A DNA stretch of 64,000 bases, taken from positions 70,001,345-70,065,344 of the forward strand of contig CM042152.1 in the NCBI GenBank assembly GCA_023376005.1, given 5' to 3'. Origin of the DNA: Doryteuthis pealeii (lineage: Eukaryota; Mollusca; Cephalopoda; Myopsida; Loliginidae). Under the pieces are notes generated by a model, which was not told the DNA's origin, did not search any database, and worked only from the letters and a program-made list of their open reading frames with translations. Made by a program: the position numbers and the translations under genes. This document shows positions 41,310-53,009 of the stretch, piece after piece (the first letter of the stretch is position 1; each line of letters begins with the position of its first letter).

Positions 41310-41415
41310 ATGTATATACACACTTCCAATAAGTTTCTCTCTTATTGGAAGTGTAAATATTGCTCTGTATATAATTAATTTATCAATTATCATACATTGA
41401 GATCTCTTTGGAACT
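41205..41415. repeat. Inverted repeat with central hairpin
   Basis: ACACTTCCAATAAG (41320) pairs with CTTATTGGAAGTGT (about 41342) around TTTCTCT. The flanking GATAAATCAATTTATTATAT and ATAATTAATTTATCAATTATC extend the symmetry, with a TA tract in the left arm. Confidence 0.7.
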
Positions 41416-41537
41416 TGAAAGAATCCTTGTATAAATTTATAGGTTTGCATCTGCATGGGCATACATTGTGGATATACAGAGGATATAGATGATCCCAAAT
41501 ATAATCATCCACAACTTACCTGTTTTAATGGATATAT

Positions 41538-41620
41538 ATATATATATATAATCACACCTTAAATGTATTGTACACTATAAATATATATATATATATATAA
41601 TATATATATGTATATATATA
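41538..41620. repeat. (TA)n microsatellites
   Basis: Three TA runs. Confidence 0.9.
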
Positions 41621-41624
41621 AAAC

Positions 41625-42235
41625 AAGAAAAGAAAATGACTTGTCAGGAAAAGAAAAAGAATGAATAAGTCACTATACTGATTTTTTTTAAACAAAAAGA
41701 AATACAAGTGAATTACAATACAATAAATACTGAAAAAGTGTTCAATATCTCCATAGAACTAGTTTTACATAATAATTTGGTGGCCTATTGATTATGTACA
41801 GTAGTGTAGAATTCAAAAAGTAACTGGTAATTCTGTTAAAAGAATAATCATGGAAAATAACCAGTAAAAACCAATGCAGGGATTCATGTCAGTATAATAG
41901 ACAAGGCTTAACCTTTAGCTGACCTTGTAGTTGTTCTCTGAGTGGTCAGTCCAATTGTGAGAATGGGTTAGTATCATATAGTACCTAAAAGAGAAGAATG
42001 GGATCATGGCAGAGAGATCTAGCCAGCTAAGAAGATAAATAAGATGGCTATCCAACATCAGTTTGAGAACTGAATAAGTAACAGAAACTTACTGCTCAAG
42101 CTTCACTAAAAAGGATTTTCAGAGCTGTAGTATTGATTAAGATTACATCTATACTGCTACCCTGAAGATCCTGGTCTAGGAGAAGGAAAATTCTGAATTC
42201 AAATTAAAGGGGTTCTCTTCTTGTTAGTCAAAAAC
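41625..42235. other. Unassigned sequence
   Basis: A SINE B fragment at 42174-42210 (GGTCTAGGAGAAGGAAAATT). Otherwise no gene or repeat recognised. Confidence 0.35.
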
Positions 42236-42237
42236 TA

Positions 42238-42400
42238 CTTTGAGGGCTCCTTTTACAGCATGTCAACTCTTTTCAGGTCATTTAATGCTGAATCAAGTCA
42301 TTTTGATATTCGGTTTCTTACAGTATCTGTAATTGCTTAGATAATCGCCCATCTAAGTATTGAACAGGCTCATTGCTGCTTAACTTCAGATGGTTGACAG
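42238..42400 (-). repeat. 5S rRNA-derived SINE, minus array, unit a
   Basis: Minus strand: GAAGTTAAGCAGCAATGAGC, ATACTTAGATGGGCGATT and GATACTGTAAG follow 5S rRNA from box A to its 3' end. The tail ends in GGTCATTTAATGCTG/CAGCATGTCAACTC. Confidence 0.82.
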
Positions 42401-42435
42401 ACAGATATGTGTGAGAGAGAGAGAAATGTTTCGTT

Positions 42436-42596
42436 GTTTTGTTTTACAGCATATCAACCCTTTTCAGATCATTTAATGCTGAATCAAGTCATTTTGATAT
42501 TTGCTTTTTACATTATCTGCAATTGCTCAAATGGTCACCCATCTAAGTATTGAACAGGCTCAGTGCTGCTTAACTTCAGATGGCTGTTAGAGACAG
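42436..42596 (-). repeat. 5S rRNA-derived SINE, minus array, unit b
   Basis: Same structure as unit a. The 5S-like part at 42515-42585 retains GATGGGTGACCATTTGAGC. Confidence 0.82.
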
Positions 42597-42621
42597 ATTC
42601 AAAAGAGAGAGAGAAAGAGAG

Positions 42622-42782
42622 ATGTTTTGTTTTACGGCATGTTAACTCTTTTCAAATCATTTAATACCAAATCAAGTCATTTTTATATTTGGCTTTTTTA
42701 TAGTATCTAAATTGCTCAAATGGTCACCCATCTAAGTATTGAACAGGCTCAGTGCTGCTTAACTTCAGATGGCTGTTAGAGA
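42622..42782 (-). repeat. 5S rRNA-derived SINE, minus array, unit c
   Basis: Nearly identical to unit b through the 5S-like part and flanking (GA)n, indicating recent tandem duplication with a period of about 186 bp. Confidence 0.82.
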
Positions 42783-42807
42783 CAGATTCAAAAGAGAGAG
42801 AGAAAGA

Positions 42808-42970
42808 GAGATGTTTTGTTTTACGGCATGTTAACACTTTTCAAATCATTTAATACCAAATCAAGTCATTTTGATATTTGGCTTTTTATAGTATCTGAAT
42901 TGCTCAAATAGTCACCCATCAAATAGTGAACAGCTCATCATTGCTTGATTTCAGTGATTTAGCTGTAACC
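42808..42970 (-). repeat. 5S rRNA-derived SINE, minus array, unit d
   Basis: Tail nearly identical to unit c. The 5S-like part is more diverged (ATCAAGCAATGATGAGC). Confidence 0.75.
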
Positions 42971-42974
42971 TGTG

Positions 42975-43400
42975 TTTTCAACATGTCTAGACCATAAACT
43001 TGTCCATTTGTCAACTTTTAGCAGAGAGAAGGGCAAATTACAGAATATTAATAACATTGGCAATATTTACAAATGTCATTGAAGCAGGACGAGTGTTTGT
43101 CGTTGCAGGGTTTGTCATTTGCCAGAGAGTCCATCTTAGTTTGCTTTAAAAATGGAAACCATGTAGTTGACAGCAATAAAGGCAAAAGGCTGGTGATCTT
43201 AGCCTGTTTTATGCTTCACATTCCAAGTTCCATCCTACATCTGTCTTGGTTACAATGATTAATAATAACAATAAAGAAAAGAAAAGATTTTTCTTAAAAA
43301 TAGATGACGTTTGTTTAATAGAGAAATTTGTAAGGTTACATGTTTACTTGGGTGACAAGTTACCTTATTGTTATGCTGAGACAGTGTCAGTGACTCGGAG
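42975..43400. other. Unassigned sequence
   Basis: Balanced composition, no SINE or LINE match. The frames at 43073-43258 and 43246-43380 show no conserved motif and lack clear splice context. Confidence 0.3.
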
Positions 43401-43407
43401 ATCCTGT

Positions 43408-43497
43408 ATCTATGTCTGTGTGTGTGGTGTGTGTGTGTATTTCTGTGTGTGTGTGTGTGTGTATTTCTGTGTGTGTGTATATATATATATATGTGTA

Positions 43498-43528
<31 letters not shown>

Positions 43529-43794
43529 GTGTGTATTTCTGTGTGTGTGTGTGTGTGTGTGTGTATTTCTGTGTGTGTATATATATATATGTATTTCTCT
43601 GTGTGTGTGTGTGCATATATATATATATTTCTGTGTATGTGTATATATATAAATATATATGTATTTCTATGTATGTGTGTGCGTATATATAAATATATAT
43701 ATGTATTTCTGTGTATGTGTGTGTGTGTGTGTGTGCGTATATATAAATATATATATATATGTATTTCTGTGTATGTGTGTGTGTGTGTGTGTGC

Positions 43795-43847
<53 letters not shown>

Positions 43848-43924
43848 ACTTCTCTCTATGTGTGTGTGTGTGTGTGTGTATATATATAAATATATATACA
43901 TATATGTATTTCTGTGTATGTGTG

Positions 43925-43970
<46 letters not shown>

Positions 43971-44069
43971 TTCTGTATATGTATGTGCATGTGTGTATAT
44001 ATATATATGTATATGTATTTCTGTGTATGTATGTGAGTATATATATGTATTTCTGTGTATGTATGTAGA

Positions 44070-44135
<66 letters not shown>
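43408..44135. repeat. (TG)n/(TA)n compound minisatellite
   Basis: Units of TG run, TA run and TATTTCTGTGT of variable length, ending in a pure TA tract of about 60 bp. The open frames on both strands are dipeptide artefacts. Confidence 0.92.
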
Positions 44136-44137
<2 letters not shown>

Positions 44138-44300
44138 TGTGTAGTTCAGGTCAGTCAGTAGACCATTCACCTAGGTATTGCAAGTTTTTCGGGTTCAATA
44201 CCAGTCTACCTACACCAGGGAGCAAAACTTGACTGATTTTTCTTCAGAGTCCCTAACCAGCAGGCTATCAGTACACCGTCTACCAGAAGAGAGAATTTAC
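44138..44300 (+). repeat. Diverged tRNA-derived SINE
   Basis: A-box-like TAGTTCAGGTCAGTCAGTAG and B-box CGGGTTCAATACCAG. The body differs from family A beyond the head. Confidence 0.6.
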
Positions 44301-44304
44301 TGAT

Positions 44305-44930
44305 AATTACATACCTACATATATTACTGACTGCAATGTGTTAAGTGATCCTCATGAAAATTACTAGATATTATAACATCTGTTGATGTAGAATAAATGT
44401 TAACTGAAGTTAATATCAATCATCAGAATTCTCTTAAGCAGAAAAAAAATTTGCAAACATGGATGCTGCAGTTGTGTGGAACAAGAAATAATGATATGCT
44501 GTGAGAAAAAGAAGAGTGGGTTTGTGGGGGAAAAAAAAAAAAAAAAAGAAATGAGATAAAAAGTCACATTGCAAATCCTTCACAAATCCTGAAGTCTTTG
44601 ATCTTATCCTAATTATAATTTGTTTTGTTTGTGCATTTATTTTATTTTTATTTATTTTTTTTTTGTTGGCTGGTTGGCTGGTTGGTTGGTTGGTCGGAGA
44701 GGGGGGTGTTCAGTGGTTTATCTTTTTTTTTCTTTTTCTTGGCTTGGTTGGATCTCAATTTAATATGGCCGCCCTTTTAGCCTGTAAGCCTTCATTAATT
44801 GCTGAGTTGGAATCAAATGCTTATTTTAACTTTACATCTTTTGAAATTATATTTTAAAAACCGGAAGTAATAAACGACTTGCTGTATGCTAATACATCTG
44901 AATTGAAATATATAATCTGTAAATCCAGTC
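44305..44930. other. Unassigned sequence
   Basis: A poly-A run at 44529-44546 and a (TTGG)n run at 44665-44692. No gene recognised. Confidence 0.3.
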
Positions 44931-44939
44931 TTTGTATGC

Positions 44940-45129
44940 ATATATGATATGTGTGTGTATGAATATGTAAGATGTGATTATGTGTGTGTGTGTGAATAAG
45001 TAAGATGTGAGTGTGTGTGTATATGAATATGTAATGTGTGTGTGTGAATATGTGAGATGTGTGTGTGTGAATATGTGAGATGTGTGTGTGTGTGTGTGTG
45101 AATATGTGAGATGTGTGTGTGTGTGTGAG

Positions 45130-45163
<34 letters not shown>

Positions 45164-45745
45164 ATGTGTGTGTGTGAATATGTGAGATGTGTGTGTGTGT
45201 GAAATATGTGAGATGTGTGTGTGTCTGTGTGTGTGAATATGTGAGATGTGTGTGTGAATATGTGAGATGTGTGTGAATATGTGAGATGTGTGTGTGTGTC
45301 TGAATATGTGAGATGTGTGTGTGAATATGTAAGATGTGAGGTGTATGAATATGTAAGATGCAAGTATTTGTTTATGCATATGTGAGATGTGTGTGTGTTT
45401 ATGCATATGAGAGATTTATCTGTATGCTTATGCATACATGAGATGTGTGTGTATACATATGTAAGATGTGAGTATGTGTTTATGTATATGTGAGATGTGT
45501 GTGTACACATATATAAGATGTGAGATATGTGTGTGTTTATTCATATGTGAGATTTGTGTGTGTGTTTGTGCGTGCACTTATGCATATGTGAGATGTGTGT
45601 GCATTTATACATATGTAAGATGTATGTGTGTATGCATATGTGAGATGTGTGTGTACTTGCTTATACATATTTGTGTGTATGCATATGTAAGTATATATAA
45701 GTATATATATATATGTGTGTGTTTGTGTGTGTGTGTTTGTATGTG
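44940..45745. repeat. (TG)n-rich minisatellite
   Basis: Units with TGTGTGTGAATATGTGAGAT and, further right, TTATGCATATGTGAGATG. Long frames across it are artefacts. Confidence 0.92.
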
Positions 45746-45752
45746 TGATTAA

Positions 45753-45935
45753 AAATTGAGGAATAACGGATAAAAAACAAACAACTTCATTCAATAGATA
45801 TTTCACCTTGGTGTGTTAACGAAGCTTTGTCAGAAATTTATTTGAGACAAGATTTCTGACAAAGCTTCATTAACATTCTGAGGTGAATATCAATTGAATG
45901 AAGTTGTTTGTGTTTTATTCATTATTCCTCAATTT
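45753..45935. repeat. Inverted repeat, arms about 84 bp
   Basis: Arms 45753-45837 and 45852-45935 share AACAAACAACTTCATTCAAT and CTTTGTCAGAAAT in opposite orientation. Decayed CUGAC and GAAA boxes are visible, consistent with the hammerhead-like class. Confidence 0.75.
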
Positions 45936-45949
45936 CTATTTACATTTTG

Positions 45950-46380
45950 TTGAATTTTATCCAATCTGTTACTCCTCATATAAGTAAGTACAAGACGTGT
46001 CTGTGTATGATAGGGATGTATTTATGGTTGATACTCTATGTATTCATATTTATATGAGTTTAATTAATCAAATTTAATATGGAATATATAAATCTATTAA
46101 AGAAAGATTGTATCATTGCCTCTATGTATGTCTGTTACCAGTGGCAGTTTATTTTTTTTTTTAAGTTTCTTTCTTTATTGTTTCATTTTTGTTTATATAT
46201 TTGATGTATGGAATGAAATGTTTTCTTGATAATGAAAGACATTTTTTTTTTTTTTTTTTTTTTTTTCAAAATCAAAATTTAAATAAAAAAAATCCATAGG
46301 AATATTTTCTGCTCTCCAGGACATGGAAATATTTTTAATTTTCAGTTGGATTTTCTCTTTTGCCACCTGTAGGGCCGGTG
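45950..46380. other. Unassigned AT-rich sequence
   Basis: Poly-T at 46242-46266. No gene. Confidence 0.3.
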
Positions 46381-46384
46381 AGGC

Positions 46385-47930
46385 TAAGTTATAAAAAAAA
46401 GAAAAAAAAAGAGAGGGTGTAGAGAGTTAGGCAGAAGATGAGGTGAGCAAAAAGAGACAGAAAGGGGGAATAATAACCATGTGGTAATTAAAGAGAAAAG
46501 AATGAAAAAAAAAGAAGAAAAAATCTGGATGAAGAAAAGTGGGAAATAAAATTAATTAATTAATAACGGAAAGAAATAGCTACAAGAAATGAATAGAGAA
46601 AGAAAGAATGGAGAAACAAAAGAAAAATAAAGAAGGAAATTTTTTTTTTTTTAAAAAAGAAGAAATTTTGATGAAGAAAAGAGAAAAATAGAATTAATGA
46701 ATGAAAGAAGGAAAGAAATAAAGACAGAAATAGAGAAGGAAGGAAGGAACAAAAACAAAGTAAAGAAAGAAAATAGATTTTTTTAAAAAGAAGAAATTTT
46801 GATGAAGAAAGAGAAAAATATAATTAATGAATGAAAGAAGGAAAGAAATAAAGACAGGAATAGAGAAGGAAGGAAGGAACAAAAACAAAGTAAAGAAGAA
46901 AATAGATTTTTTAAAAAAGAAGAAATTTTGATGAAGAGAGAAAAAATATAATTAATGAATGAAAGAAGGAAAAAATAAGACAGAAATAGAGAAGGAAGGA
47001 AGGAACAAAAACAAAGTAAAGAAGGAAATAGATTTTTAAAAAAAGAAGGAATCTTCATGAAAAAGAAGGAAAAATATAATTAATGAATGAAAGAGGAAAA
47101 GATATAACTTAAAGATATGAACAGTGAATGAGAGAATGAAGGAACAAAGTAAAGAAGGGAGTAGTTTAAAAAATTTTTAAATAAAAAAGAAGCAAAATAA
47201 TGTAATAAAAAGGTAAAAGAATGAAATTAAACAGTAAAGATGGAGAAAGAAACATAATTGAAATGAAGGAAACATCTAAAGAAAACACAGGAAGAAAAAA
47301 AGAAACAGAGAGAACGGATTGGTATAGAATAATTAAAAGGGACAAAAAGAATGAAGAGTATATTGACAAAATCTCTGAGAAGATTTGAAGAGAAAAGTGT
47401 TGTAGTAAGTCAGAAAATAAAGAAAATAAATAAAAAGGTAAAAATCTATACAGTTTATTGAGAAAGAAAGAAAGAAAAAAAAATAAGAAAAAAGGAGAAG
47501 GAGCAATACAATTCAGGAAAAGAAACGAAGAATACAAAAAAAAAAAGAAGAATGAAAGACAAAAAAGAAAAAATAATAAAAAGATGAAGGAGCAATAAAG
47601 GAGATGAAAGAGAGAATTGAAGGAACGAAAGAAAGAAAGAAAAAGAAAATAGAAAGAAAGAGCAATAAACCTCAGGAGATGAAAGAGAGAATTGAAAGAA
47701 AGAAAAAGAAAAAAATGATAAAAAGGAGGAGCAATAAAAGTCTGGAATTGAAAGAAAGAAAAAGAAAAAATAATAAAAAGGAGAAGGAGCAATAAAACTC
47801 AGGAGATGAAAGAGATAATTGAAGGAAAAAAAGAAAGAAAAATAAAATAAAATGAAGGAGCAATAAAACTCAGGAGATGAAAGAAAGAATTGAAAGAAAG
47901 AAAAAGAAAAAAATATATAAAATGATCAGG
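46385..47930. repeat. Purine-rich tandem arrays
   Basis: 46540-47170 has about five units of roughly 120 bp containing AAGAAATTTTGATGAAGA, AATTAATGAATGAAAGAAGG and GGAACAAAAACAAAGTAAAG. 47490-47930 has units of about 75 bp with GAGCAATAAAACTCAGGAGA. Open frames on either strand are compositional artefacts. Confidence 0.88.
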
Positions 47931-48307
47931 ACACTGACACAGAAGTAGCTTGAGGCAAAAATGCTACCATTTTGGAGACTGTCTCATCCTGAGCTGTCAT
48001 TTCCAGAACTAGGAGAAACATAAATATCATCCCCCCCTCCTCACACATCTTCCAACCTCTTATTTCTTCTTTCTATCAAAACAAACCACCCACCTTATCA
48101 ACTTCAGTTTTTCTTCTCTTTCTCCTTAAGGGAACTCTGCAACTCTTGTACAAGATTTCTCTTTCTTGGCTCCTCTGATAAAAAAAAAAAAAATGGTTAT
48201 TCTTTCTTTTCTATATTGAATGTAATGTTCACTGACACATCTTAAGAAGTTACATGCCTGTTTCTCGCTACAGCACTGTGACTTTAATATCTGCTTTGCC
48301 AGCTAAA

Positions 48308-48355
48308 TACGAGGGTGAGTCAAAAAGTAATGCCATTTTCTTTATTTTTTTTTTT
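48308..48355 (+). mobile_element. Mariner-like terminal fragment
   Basis: GAGGGTGAGTCAAAAAGTAA resembles a mariner terminal inverted repeat. No partner end was found. Confidence 0.45.
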
Positions 48356-48492
48356 ATAAAACTAAGGCCTGCATTGAGACCCTAATAAGGCTCAGAGCAA
48401 GAATCCAATGAGTAAGATCCAACTTGCCACATAGACAGCGGGAAAGTGATAGGCAGAATGTGAGTGAGAGACGGGTCATTTTTTTACTTAAT

Positions 48493-48612
48493 TGAAAAAA
48501 AACTTACATTCATGAGCTCTGTACAGACTCTAGATGCTGTCTAGATGACTTAACAAGAGTGATGGCTGATGCAGACACATGACAAGAAAGTCAAGGGAAA
48601 TATGTGCTCTCA
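48493..48612 (+). pseudogene. LINE-A extreme C-terminus
   Basis: Translation IHELCTDSRCCLDDLTRVMA, then stop a few codons later, matches the end of the LINE-A polyprotein (compare YIDQLCEDD at 40290 and YISQLCLDSG at 19310). Confidence 0.6.
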
Positions 48613-48630
48613 GCACACATTGATGATGAT

Positions 48631-48633
48631 ATA

Positions 48634-48699
<66 letters not shown>
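48631..48699. repeat. (TA)n microsatellite
   Basis: About 68 bp of TA directly abutting the left mariner terminus, consistent with TA target preference. Confidence 0.9.
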
Positions 48700-48701
<2 letters not shown>

Positions 48702-49989
48702 TGTTTGGGATAAATTTGATATACATATATTTGGTTATTTTTCTCCGTAGGTTGGAGGTACTGATGCACACTACACATCATTTAAAAGCTTGGACCCTTC
48801 TTCATTCATATATGTCATGACCTATAGAATAGATGACTGGAACCCACCTGAATCATGAAGAGAATAACTTGTATCATGATGATCTGTACTGGCCATCAAA
48901 ATAAGGAGATTATGGTTGCTGCCTAATGCTCCCTAAACACTGTAAAAACAATCAGGCATGAACTGGAGAATTGCAATGGAGAATATGAGGCTGTGGCTAG
49001 AAGAAAGCAATATAACAGATGATCTGATTGTGTTCGTACAGCAGAATTCCTTGAAAATCTGCAGAAAAAAGTGTTGGAGGACACTGGCCTTGGAATTCAG
49101 GCTTTGTCATGTGAATTGAATGTTTCAGCCTCTACCATGAAGCTTGTACTCAATGAAGACCTTCGCTACTACTTATACATGCATTGCAGAAGTCAACTGC
49201 TTCCAGAAAAGGCTCGTGAAAATTGTCTTACAAAGGCGAAGAAACTTCTGAGTAAAGTAAAATATCCTGCTGAACCACAAACAAACTGCTTCTTTTCTAA
49301 TGAGAAAAACTTTTGCCAAGATCAAAAGCACAATGTACAGACTAACAGATAGCTTGCATACAGTCCAAAGGACACTCCTCGTGTCATGCAGACTAAATTT
49401 CCCTAAACTGTGATGGTTTTTGGATGTGTGTCATCTGAGGGTGATGTGATGCTTCTGCATTTTTTCAGAGAGGGTATCAGGTTGAAATCAGATGCCTACA
49501 TGGAGTTGCTAAACACTGTAGTCATAACAAGGGTAGCCAATGGTAGGCCATATGTATGGCAGCAGGATTCGCCCCCCTGCCACACCTTTGGGAAAAGTTA
49601 AAAATGGTTGACGGCAATTTTTTTACGACTACACCAGTCCCAATGTTTGTCCTCCAAGCTCCCCAGATCTTAACCCCATGGATTATTATGTATGTGGCAC
49701 TGTTGAGAAAGACACAATCACAGTGCCAGTATTACAAAAGGCCCAGTTAATTGACAGAATTAAGATAATTTTTGAAATCCTTCCAGAGAAACTGTAACAT
49801 CAGCTTGCTCTAGGTTCTGGAGCAGGACTGAGGCTATAATCGATGCTAATGGCAGTTATTTTGAGTGAAACTTTTTGACAGTGGTGTAATTTCCGTGCCT
49901 GTTGAATTTCTTTACAATCCATTAAATTTTGTAGTTACCAAGCACTTTTTATTTTTTCTTATGAAACTGTCAAATTTCTCCCGAACACC

Positions 49990-49992
<3 letters not shown>
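48699..49992 (+). mobile_element. Tc1/mariner transposon, complete but dead
   Basis: About 1.29 kb. The left terminus GGTGTTTGGGATAAATTTGA and right terminus (reverse complement) GGTGTTCGGGAGAAATTTGA are matching terminal inverted repeats, inserted in a (TA)n tract. It contains one transposase open frame relic. Confidence 0.85.
48856..49860 (+). pseudogene. Tc1/mariner transposase pseudogene
   Basis: Starts MKRITCIMMICTGHQNKEI. It continues with a helix-turn-helix segment (CSLNTVKTIRHELEN), then ALSCELNVSASTMKLVLNED and PAEPQTNCFFSNEKNF. The first catalytic Asp in the FFSDEKNF motif is Asn here. The second (VWQQDSPPCH) is kept. The third is readable as SSPDLNPMDYY only after a frameshift. 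At least three in-frame stops (about 48920, 49349, 49404) and a frameshift near 49602 abolish function. The transposase would have bound the terminal repeats and cut at TA. Confidence 0.88.

Positions 49993-49994
<2 letters not shown>

Positions 49995-50040
<46 letters not shown>
49995..50040. repeat. (TA)n microsatellite
   Basis: TA tract abutting the right mariner terminus. Confidence 0.9.
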
Positions 50041-50041
<1 letters not shown>

Positions 50042-50044
50042 CTG

Positions 50045-50183
50045 CTATTTCTTCACATTCATACTAGTACCAATGGTCTACACATTGATATGTTACATCA
50101 CCTGTATGTGAGGAATGCTCTTATTCAAAAAATTCCTTGATCACAGAACAAATCCAGAACACAGTAGTACACTCACACACACA

Positions 50184-50229
<46 letters not shown>

Positions 50230-50363
50230 TTGTGTGTGTTGATAATATAGTGTGCTATATTTATAAGTAAATAGTTTGAGAATCATATAGGTGAGAAACT
50301 ATCAGTAACCAAGTGCTGTTGATTTCATGTCCATGCTAACCTAACTTATATATACTATTCATA

Positions 50364-50414
<51 letters not shown>

Positions 50415-50695
50415 TGATTTACCTTTGTAGATTAAGCTTAAATTTGAAAACAAAGAATGTATGTATTGTCTGTCTATATTTCATGCATTGTCTGTGTTTC
50501 TTCTATAAGCCAGAGGCTAATATTTTTGGTGATCACCAAGTGAAAGAAAACTGATTCCAAACAATAAAAATTTACTCCTTGATTGATTTCAAGCCACCTG
50601 GTGGAAATAGAATGAGGGAGTGTTCTACATTCATTGAACCAGCCAGTATTAACTGACTGAATAAATATGAAGGGATTCACAGTAAACTGGTAATG
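50045..50695. other. Intron-like sequence with TA tracts
   Basis: TA tracts at 50187-50225 and 50370-50412. A frame at 50474-50680 (-) has no motif. No gene. Confidence 0.35.
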
Positions 50696-50699
50696 GAGA

Positions 50700-50936
50700 A
50701 GTGCTAAGAAGAAGGAGAGCTAAGAAGAAAGAGAGCTAAGAAGAAGGAGAGCTAAGAAGAAGAAAAAAGGGAGCTAAGATAAAAGAAAAAGGAGAGCTAA
50801 GATAAAAGAAGAAGAAGGAGGAGAGCTAAGAAGAAGAAGAAGAGAAGAAGAGGAAGAAGAAGAAGAAGGAGAGCTAAGAAGAAGAAGAAGAAGGAGAGCT
50901 AAGATAAAAGAAGAAGAAGAAGAAGGAGAGCTAAGA

Positions 50937-50967
<31 letters not shown>

Positions 50968-51545
50968 GAGAGCTAAGATAAAAGAAGAAGGAGGAGAGCT
51001 AAGAAGAAGAAAAAGGAGAGCTAAGATAAGAAGAAGAAGATAAAAGAAGAAGAAGAAGAAGGAGAGCTAAGATAAAAGAAGAAGAAGAAGAAGGAGAGCT
51101 AAGATAAAAGAAGAGAAGAAGAAGAAGGAGAGCTAAGATAAAAGAAGAAGAAGAAGAAGGAGAGCTAAGATAAAAGAAGAAGAAGGAGAGCTAAGATAAA
51201 AGAAGAAGAAGAAGAAGGAGAGAAGAAGAAGAAGAAGAAGAAGAAGAAGAAGGAGAGAAGATAAGAAGAAGAAGAAGAAGAAGGAGAGCTAAGAAGAAGA
51301 AGAAGAAGAAGAAGAAGGAGAGCTAAGATAAAGAAGAAGAAGAAGAAGAAGAAGAGAGCTAAGATAAAAGAAGAAGAAGAAGGAGAGCTAAGATAAAAGA
51401 AGAAGAAGAAGAGAAGATAAAAGAAGAAAAAGAAGGAGAGCTAAGATAAAAGAAGAAGAAGAAGAAGGAGAGCTAAGATAAAAGAAGAAAAAGAAGAAGG
51501 AGAGCTAAGATAAAAGAATAAGAGGGAGAGCTAAGAATGAGATGA
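50700..51545. repeat. Purine minisatellite with GAGCTAAGATAAAA units
   Basis: About 30 units of GGAGAGCTAAGATAAAAG plus a variable (AAG)n run of 2 to 9 repeats. One strand is almost pure purine. Confidence 0.93.
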
Positions 51546-51803
51546 AGATGAAGTGTTAAGAAGATGAAGAAGAAGATGATTTCTATTGTTGGCTGGTGAT
51601 GATTCCTTAATAGCAGTTAACGTTAGCAGACCTGACACTTGTCTTCGAGCTAAGTCTGTCATTTTATTTATAATGCGCTGACAGGAGGCTGTCATAGGGG
51701 GAAAGCAGACCAACCAATCTGAACAATTCTTTGTGCTCTAACAGACATCAACTGTAACACAGCTGTGGCACACTGGCTTAATAAAGGTTTAATTAACCAA
51801 GGA

Positions 51804-52012
51804 GGTCCTCTTGGAGAAATGGTTAGGGATGCATAAAATGGAATCATAGAGTTGAGTTCAAATTCCTGTCAGGACTGTTTTGCACTAATGTCATTTGAAA
51901 AGGCATGAACCATCTCTTCCCCTAATGGCTATAGGTTAGATAAAGTAGTAGGGTAGACCGGTTCTATTTGGTTGGATTATCAGTTTAGGAGAAAGATAGC
52001 TCTGAAGCTGGA
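51804..52012 (+). repeat. SINE family B, diverged copy
   Basis: AGAAATGGTTAGGGATGCA (A-box region), GAGTTCAAATTCCTG (B-box), TAAAGTAGTAGGGTAGACCG and GATAGCTCTGAAG. The oldest-looking copy of the family here. Confidence 0.65.
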
Positions 52013-52204
52013 GTCCCAAAGGTAATCTGACATTAACTACAATGTAATGCATAAGTTTGGCACAAGGCCAAGAGTATAGGGCACCCAGTAAGAATCAAAT
52101 GCATGTGCAATGGTCTCCTACCCTTACTTGTTAAAGATTGCACTATGCAAAGCACCCATTAAAAACTTCTCTCCTCTCTCTTCCCTACCTTCATTTTCCT
52201 GGAT

Positions 52205-52730
52205 GACAATCCGTGATGCTTAAGAATGGAATCCTGGTGGTTGGGCTGTCTATGACATGCAATACTCCCTTACTTAGGCTAGACAGGTGGTTGGAGAGAC
52301 CTCCTCCACTTAATTGGTTGGTCATATCAAGCCCTAGCACCTATATGATTGTCCCGACCATATTGCCTTTATGGCAACCCCTCTACCTATTTTTATTATA
52401 TATGTCCTAGAAAGCAGTGGCTGAGGGTCTTATTGTCCTGGTTATGATGTTAAACTGCATCTAGTAATGAAATTTCAATTCTGGAACTTTTGAAAGTATG
52501 GAGTACCCCTTAATCACCATTACTCCTAGGTCTATTCAGGCCCAGATTTGTAGTACCTATCAGAGTACCATCTATGGGTTAAATAAATTAAAAAATTAGT
52601 TTAAAAAAATGTGTTAAAAAAAAAAAAAAAATTGTTTTAAAAAAATTGAATACCCAACAAGAATGAATAAAAGTGTTTTCAGCCCAACAAGGGTTGAAAT
52701 GCCGTAAAATTCAACCAACCAACCAACCTT
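52205..52730 (+). repeat. Family C retroposon, copy lacking the 5' head
   Basis: From GTGATGCTTAAGAATGGAAT through AGCAGTGGCTGAGGGTCTTA and CCATCTATGGGTTAAATAA to the hairpin tail (AACAAGGGTTGAAATGCCGT) and a CAACCAACC end. Confidence 0.85.
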
Positions 52731-53009
52731 CTTTTTCTGCAATCCAACATGTCTCTGACCACTCTTACACCCCAACCTAAACAGATTTCTTTTCAAGTTA
52801 CACAAAACTTGCTGACACAGCTTTTATATCTATAACTCAAAGTGTGATGCACACAATAGATAGATAGGTAAGTACATAGTTACAAATATGTATTAATATA
52901 CAGATGTTATCTTCTTTTTGCCATTTTATGCTTGAGCCAGAGGAAACAGCATTTTGTTGCTAGTAATTTATATATTAATTCTAGAGTTCCTTAATTGTAC
53001 AACCGTTAT

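Noticed and set aside
43246..44170. Overlapping long frames of up to 163 residues
   Set aside because: Dipeptide repeats from (TG)n/(TA)n in all frames; no gene.
44854..45510. 218-residue minus-strand frame rich in TH and SHI
   Set aside because: Translation of the TG-rich minisatellite.
47166..47792. 208-residue hydrophobic minus-strand frame resembling a membrane protein
   Set aside because: F/L/S-rich translation of a purine-rich tandem array; hydrophobicity is compositional.
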